64,000 bases of DNA from Methanospirillum hungatei. GTDB taxonomy: Archaea; Halobacteriota; Methanomicrobia; Methanomicrobiales; Methanospirillaceae. Shown here piece after piece: positions 58,125 through 64,000 of this stretch (positions are counted from its first letter, which is position 1; every line of letters begins with the position of its first letter). The notes beneath the pieces are model-generated. The model ran no database searches, had not been told where the DNA came from, and was given only the letters and a program-made list of their open reading frames with translations. The DNA lies in the NCBI RefSeq assembly GCF_019263745.1, contig NZ_CP077107.1:1922001-1986000 (forward strand), given 5' to 3'. Both the position numbers and the translations under genes were made by a program.

Positions 58125-59303
58125 CTATGATGCAGGAAGTGTAACTTCAAACGTTGTCCCTTCAGAAGATGTATTCACCAGGGTTATCGTTCCCCCATGT
58201 GCTTCAACCAGCCGTTTTGTTACTGCTAATCCCAATCCAGTTCCTTTCGGCTTGGTTGTATACAGAGGTTCAAATATTTTTGATAAAGACTCCGGAGGAA
58301 TACCAACACCAGTATCTGATATCATTATACAGACATTCTCTTTAACCCGGGATATCTTCAAAGTAAGGATCCCTCCTTTTTCCATTGCCTGTATGGCATT
58401 GTTAATCAGGTTTTCCAATACTCTGGTGAGTAAAAATGGATCTCCTGAAATTAAAAAATCTGATTCTATTCTTTTTATTACCTGAATATTATCAGGAATT
58501 GAGATATTTTTTAGTATCTCATCCATAACTAGAATTGGATTGACTATTGATACTTCTGGATGAATATCTCTTGCATAATCCTGTAAATCAGATACAATTT
58601 TGTTCAAATAGAGAACCTCAGTTCGTATCCGATTAAATATTTCAGGAATTCCATGCTTTACAAGAACAAATGCTTCGTCCTGGTGCATTTTGCTGATTTT
58701 CATCTCTAAAAGATATTGCATGTTTGTGATGACCTGAAGAGGATTTCGCATATCATGCCCAATCATGGTAGCAAGTTCCCCAATTATTGCAAAACGCTCC
58801 GCAATCTGTAACTGTTTGGTTCGTTCCTCAACAAGTTCTTCAAGGTGACGAGCATAGAGCTCCAGTCTGTTCCGGGCTCTGAAAAGTTCTACTGACTGAA
58901 CGATTTTCTGAATCTGCTCATTAAAAATGATATTAACATCATGTTCACTATCAACATGTTTTTGGGGATCCTGCGCATAATCAATTAGAATATCACGGTC
59001 TCTGTCAGGTATACTGAATAATAAAAATGGTTTTTTCTGACCTATCCGCTCCAGATTGATATGAAGTGTAATAGCATCCATATCATCAAGATCATAATCA
59101 GATAAAATTACATCATATGACCTTTTTTGTACAAATGCGAGAGCTTCCTGACCATTGTGAGAAACCGTAACAGATAAAAGATCTGATAGTTCCAGATATT
59201 TTTGGGATAAAACTGCAATATCTGGAGAACTAATTACGAACAAAACCTGAAATCTCTCTCCCAAAGATGTATCCGGAGATTTTAATATTCCAGGTTTCAT
59301 CAT
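58125..59303 (-). CDS. hybrid-type histidine kinase with N-terminal receiver-like domain
   Basis: 392 residues, no membrane segment. Residues 15-125 look like a receiver domain (VLFVISSPDIAVLSQKY, Asp motif ILSDYDLDDMDA near 72), a coiled linker (LEELVEERTKQLQIAERFAIIGELA), His in MIGHDMRNPLQVITNMQYL near 185 and the ATPase core: NLINNAIQAMEKG (N), ISDTGVGIPPESLSKIFEPLYTTKPKGTGLGLAVTKRLVEAHGG (G1, F, G2). The start has AGGAG in front of two ATG codons. Soluble kinase that would phosphorylate the receiver protein encoded next. It is transcribed divergently from the GH26-like gene. Confidence 0.9.
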   Translation of the reverse strand: MMKPGILKSPDTSLGERFQVLFVISSPDIAVLSQKYLELSDLLSVTVSHNGQEALAFVQKRSYDVILSDYDLDDMDAITLHINLERIGQKKPFLLFSIPDRDRDILIDYAQDPQKHVDSEHDVNIIFNEQIQKIVQSVELFRARNRLELYARHLEELVEERTKQLQIAERFAIIGELATMIGHDMRNPLQVITNMQYLLEMKISKMHQDEAFVLVKHGIPEIFNRIRTEVLYLNKIVSDLQDYARDIHPEVSIVNPILVMDEILKNISIPDNIQVIKRIESDFLISGDPFLLTRVLENLINNAIQAMEKGGILTLKISRVKENVCIMISDTGVGIPPESLSKIFEPLYTTKPKGTGLGLAVTKRLVEAHGGTITLVNTSSEGTTFEVTLPAS

Positions 59304-59362
59304 CTTCTCCTATTTTGATATGTGAATTGTTACATATCCAGGCATCTATAGTAATTCAACGT

Positions 59363-60460
59363 ATGACTCAATCTGTATTTAAAATACCAAATCATCTCAT
59401 ATCTATAGAAAGAAAACGTACATGCCTTTATTTTAGTAGAATGTTCCTTCTATTATTACTTCTGATACAAATTATCGTAGGAAATGGATATGCTATCAAC
59501 CTGAGCCTCCCAGAAAACGGAACACTATGGAATGGTGCATTCACACCAGTCCGGTATCATAATAACGAAATGGAAATTTCAAATAAGAGCATTCAATCAT
59601 ATATATATCACTCAGGGAAACCTTTGAAAATCATCGCATTTTCACATGAATGGAGCATACATAGAAGTTTCCCAATAGAACAGATTACCACCATACATGC
59701 TTTTGGAGCGATTCCATATGTAAGACTTATGCTCCGGACTGATAATAAGCAATACAGACCTGAACCACTATATACGCTGAAAAGAATTCGGGATGGTTTT
59801 TATGATACTGAAATTCGTCAGTTCGCAAAAGAGGCAAAAGAACTGCCATACCCCTTATTGATAGAATACGGAACAGAAATGAATGGATGGTGGTTCTCAT
59901 GGAATGGCTATTGGACTGGCAAAGAAAAGGGGACCTTATTGTTCCAATCAGTATATCGACATATCATTACACTTATGAAAGAAGAAGGAGCAGATAACCT
60001 TATCTGGGTATTTCATATCAATTGGCATTCAAATCCTGAAGAAGAGTGGAATAATCCGAAGATGTACTATCCAGGAGATGAATTGATTGACATAATCGGG
60101 ATTTCAGCATATGGGGCACTCACCCCTGATGATAAAAACTCTCTTCCATTTTGGGTAATGATGAACGGAGGATATCAGACAGCTAGAAACATTTCTCAAT
60201 CAAAACCTGTGTTACTATCTGAATTTGGCACAGACATAAGAAATCCATATACCTCTGCTGATGTATGGATTGAAGAGGCATTTTCAACTCTTATTGAGCA
60301 AAACCAATGGTCTCATGTTATAGGTTTTGTCTGGTGGAATGCTAATTGGCCAAATGATCTAAATCCTGAAAATAATACAACAATGCGGATTGAAGACGAT
60401 ATAAGTATTCAAAACATTTTCAGAAAATATCTATCATCAGACGTAGTTGCTGATAATTAA
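59363..60460 (+). CDS. GH26-like glycoside hydrolase, secreted
   Basis: 365 residues from ATG 59363; a start at 59441 (MFLLLLLLIQIIVGNGYA) would begin directly with the signal peptide and is as likely. The signal or membrane anchor comprises FLLLLLLIQIIVGNGYA. The (beta/alpha)8 barrel has LLIEYGTEMNGWWFSWNG (acid/base Glu in the E-M-N motif), FHINWHS, and the nucleophile Glu in PVLLSEFGTDIR near the C terminus, followed by FVWWNAN. This matches GH26 enzymes acting on beta-mannan or beta-1,3-xylan; in archaea they are rare. The neighbouring polymer synthase suggests a trimming or release function, as cellulases have beside cellulose synthases. Confidence 0.82.
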   Translation: MTQSVFKIPNHLISIERKRTCLYFSRMFLLLLLLIQIIVGNGYAINLSLPENGTLWNGAFTPVRYHNNEMEISNKSIQSYIYHSGKPLKIIAFSHEWSIHRSFPIEQITTIHAFGAIPYVRLMLRTDNKQYRPEPLYTLKRIRDGFYDTEIRQFAKEAKELPYPLLIEYGTEMNGWWFSWNGYWTGKEKGTLLFQSVYRHIITLMKEEGADNLIWVFHINWHSNPEEEWNNPKMYYPGDELIDIIGISAYGALTPDDKNSLPFWVMMNGGYQTARNISQSKPVLLSEFGTDIRNPYTSADVWIEEAFSTLIEQNQWSHVIGFVWWNANWPNDLNPENNTTMRIEDDISIQNIFRKYLSSDVVADN

Positions 60461-60532
60461 TACAACAATACTTTTTCGATTTACAATAATAACAAGAAGA
60501 ACAATTCAAGAATAGATAATTTCTTACTTGAA
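60461..60532. other. AT-rich gap between GH26-like gene and rRNA operon end
   Basis: No gene. T-runs on the minus strand at the 5S side would end the rRNA transcript; the plus-strand gene also ends here. Confidence 0.4.
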
Positions 60533-60655
60533 CAATAGCAGCGAGGAAGGTTTCCCGAGGACTCGCGTACCTCAGTACCATCATCCACGTGAGGTGTCTT
60601 AACTTCCGTGTTCGGAAAGGGAACGGGTGTAACACACCTGCTGTGGCCGCTATTG
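60533..60655 (-). rRNA. rrf: 5S ribosomal RNA
   Basis: Minus-strand sequence begins CAATAGCGGCCACAGCAGGT and ends GCTGCTATTG, so the ends pair as the 5S helix I. Internal blocks CCGTTCCCTTTCCGAACACG and GTACTGAGGTACGC are characteristic. About 123 nt. Located after 23S as usual for archaeal operons; exact ends uncertain by a few bases. Confidence 0.93.
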
Positions 60656-60657
60656 AG

Positions 60658-60729
60658 AGCCAAGATCCGGATTTGAACCGGAGTGTAGTTGATCTGCAGT
60701 CAACCGCGTGGCCGCTCCGCCATCTTGGC
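60658..60729 (-). tRNA. tRNA-Cys (GCA)
   Basis: Minus strand: acceptor GCCAAGA/TCTTGGC with discriminator T, D arm GCGGAGCGGCCACGC region, anticodon stem-loop GTTGA-CTGCAGA-TCAAC with anticodon GCA, and T arm CTCCGGTTCAAATCCGG. 72 nt, no intron, no encoded CCA. Located between 23S and 5S on this strand, so it is part of the rRNA transcript. Confidence 0.95.
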
Positions 60730-60809
60730 CTGGCTTGGACAGTGTTGGAGACGCAGGAAAAGAATCAGTAGCGTTTCAGGATTTCGTCTGGGTTTGAGAA
60801 ACTGAATTT

Positions 60810-63726
<2,917 letters not shown>

Positions 63727-63878
63727 TAGTTTCTTCAAACCCATGTAACGTCCAGAAACGCCTAGTGATCTCTTTCTGCGTCTCCTTTACACAGCGTATC
63801 ATTGCCCCGGTTTCACGGGGTCTCAAGCCCTTCCCCGGATCTGTCGCCAGACCGGGTGCATCTAAAATCTAACACCAG

Positions 63879-63951
63879 TGGACCCGTGGGGATTTGAACC
63901 CCAGGCCTCGGCGTTGCAAACGCCGCGCTCTTCCAACTGAGCTACGAGCCC
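63879..63951 (-). tRNA. tRNA-Ala (TGC)
   Basis: Minus strand: acceptor GGGCTCG/CGGGTCC with discriminator A, D arm GCTCAGTTGGAAGAGC, anticodon stem-loop GGCGT-TTGCAAC-GCC with anticodon TGC, T arm CTGGGGTTCAAATCCCCA. 73 nt without intron. It stands between 16S (beyond the window) and 23S, the usual archaeal place. Confidence 0.95.
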
Positions 63952-64000
63952 TCTGATTCCATTCCGGAACACTGGCAACTCTATGGTCTGTCTGCATCTG
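63952..64000 (-). other. 16S-23S spacer, cut by window edge
   Basis: 49 nt of spacer between tRNA-Ala and the expected 16S gene outside the window. Nothing further can be said. Confidence 0.5.

Overview
The window looks like a chromosome segment of a methanogenic archaeon of the order Methanomicrobiales, most likely a Methanospirillum-type organism. The reasons are a coenzyme F420-dependent NADP reductase, archaeal SecD/SecF without SecA-type partners, the archease/RtcB tRNA-ligation pair, two-subunit pyruvate carboxylase (PycA/PycB), several small proteins known mainly from methanogens (DUF2111, probable DUF2551), an intron-bearing tRNA-Met, and an archaeal rRNA operon with tRNA-Ala in the 16S-23S spacer and tRNA-Cys after 5S. 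The species assignment is inference; no database was searched.

Layout. (1) 1-16.8 kb is an AT-rich accessory island for surface glycan synthesis: glycosyltransferases, two UDP-GlcNAc 2-epimerase (wecB) genes in opposite orientation, polysaccharide deacetylases, methyltransferases, an ATP-grasp ligase, a PHP phosphoesterase and a Wzx-type flippase. It is littered with decay: a frameshifted PIN toxin, a truncated second PIN relic, wecB relics, a transposase stub, a deacetylase fragment and a hicAB module that appears to split one wecB relic. (2) 16.9-22.3 kb is a low-density zone with a dead and a live copy of a DUF3782-type nuclease-fold protein and two unusual acylphosphatase/coiled-coil fusions around a GT2 dolichol-phosphate-sugar-type transferase. 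(3) 22.6-30.8 kb holds a REC-PAS protein, a CHASE4-type histidine kinase, and a type IV pilus/Tad-like assembly operon (ATPase plus two membrane platform proteins) next to a divergent KaiC-like protein that lacks the Walker A lysine. (4) 30.8-46 kb is dense core genome: secF-secD-thioredoxin-npdG-aldolase on the minus strand and, on the plus strand, archease-rtcB followed by birA, bioY, ECF transporter genes and pycB-pycA. Biotin uptake, biotin attachment and the main biotin enzyme therefore sit in one run of overlapping genes. (5) 46-51.5 kb contains a 1086-residue HTH-PAS-GAF regulator with a candidate autoregulatory operator, cutA, an intron-containing tRNA-Met, a second hicAB pair and a Trm5/Taw2-like methyltransferase. 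(6) 51.6-60.5 kb is the most striking part: two secreted proteins built almost entirely from a 14-residue repeat (20 and 10 copies, each copy with an N-S-S sequon), a TPR lipoprotein, a cellulose-synthase-like GT2 enzyme, a two-component pair and a GH26-like glycosidase. I read this as a surface matrix or sheath-associated locus. (7) 60.5-64 kb is the minus-strand rRNA operon: tRNA-Ala, 23S, 5S, tRNA-Cys; the 16S gene lies beyond the right edge.

Start codons were chosen from Shine-Dalgarno spacing, overlap with the preceding gene and family-typical N termini; where these disagree the entry says so.
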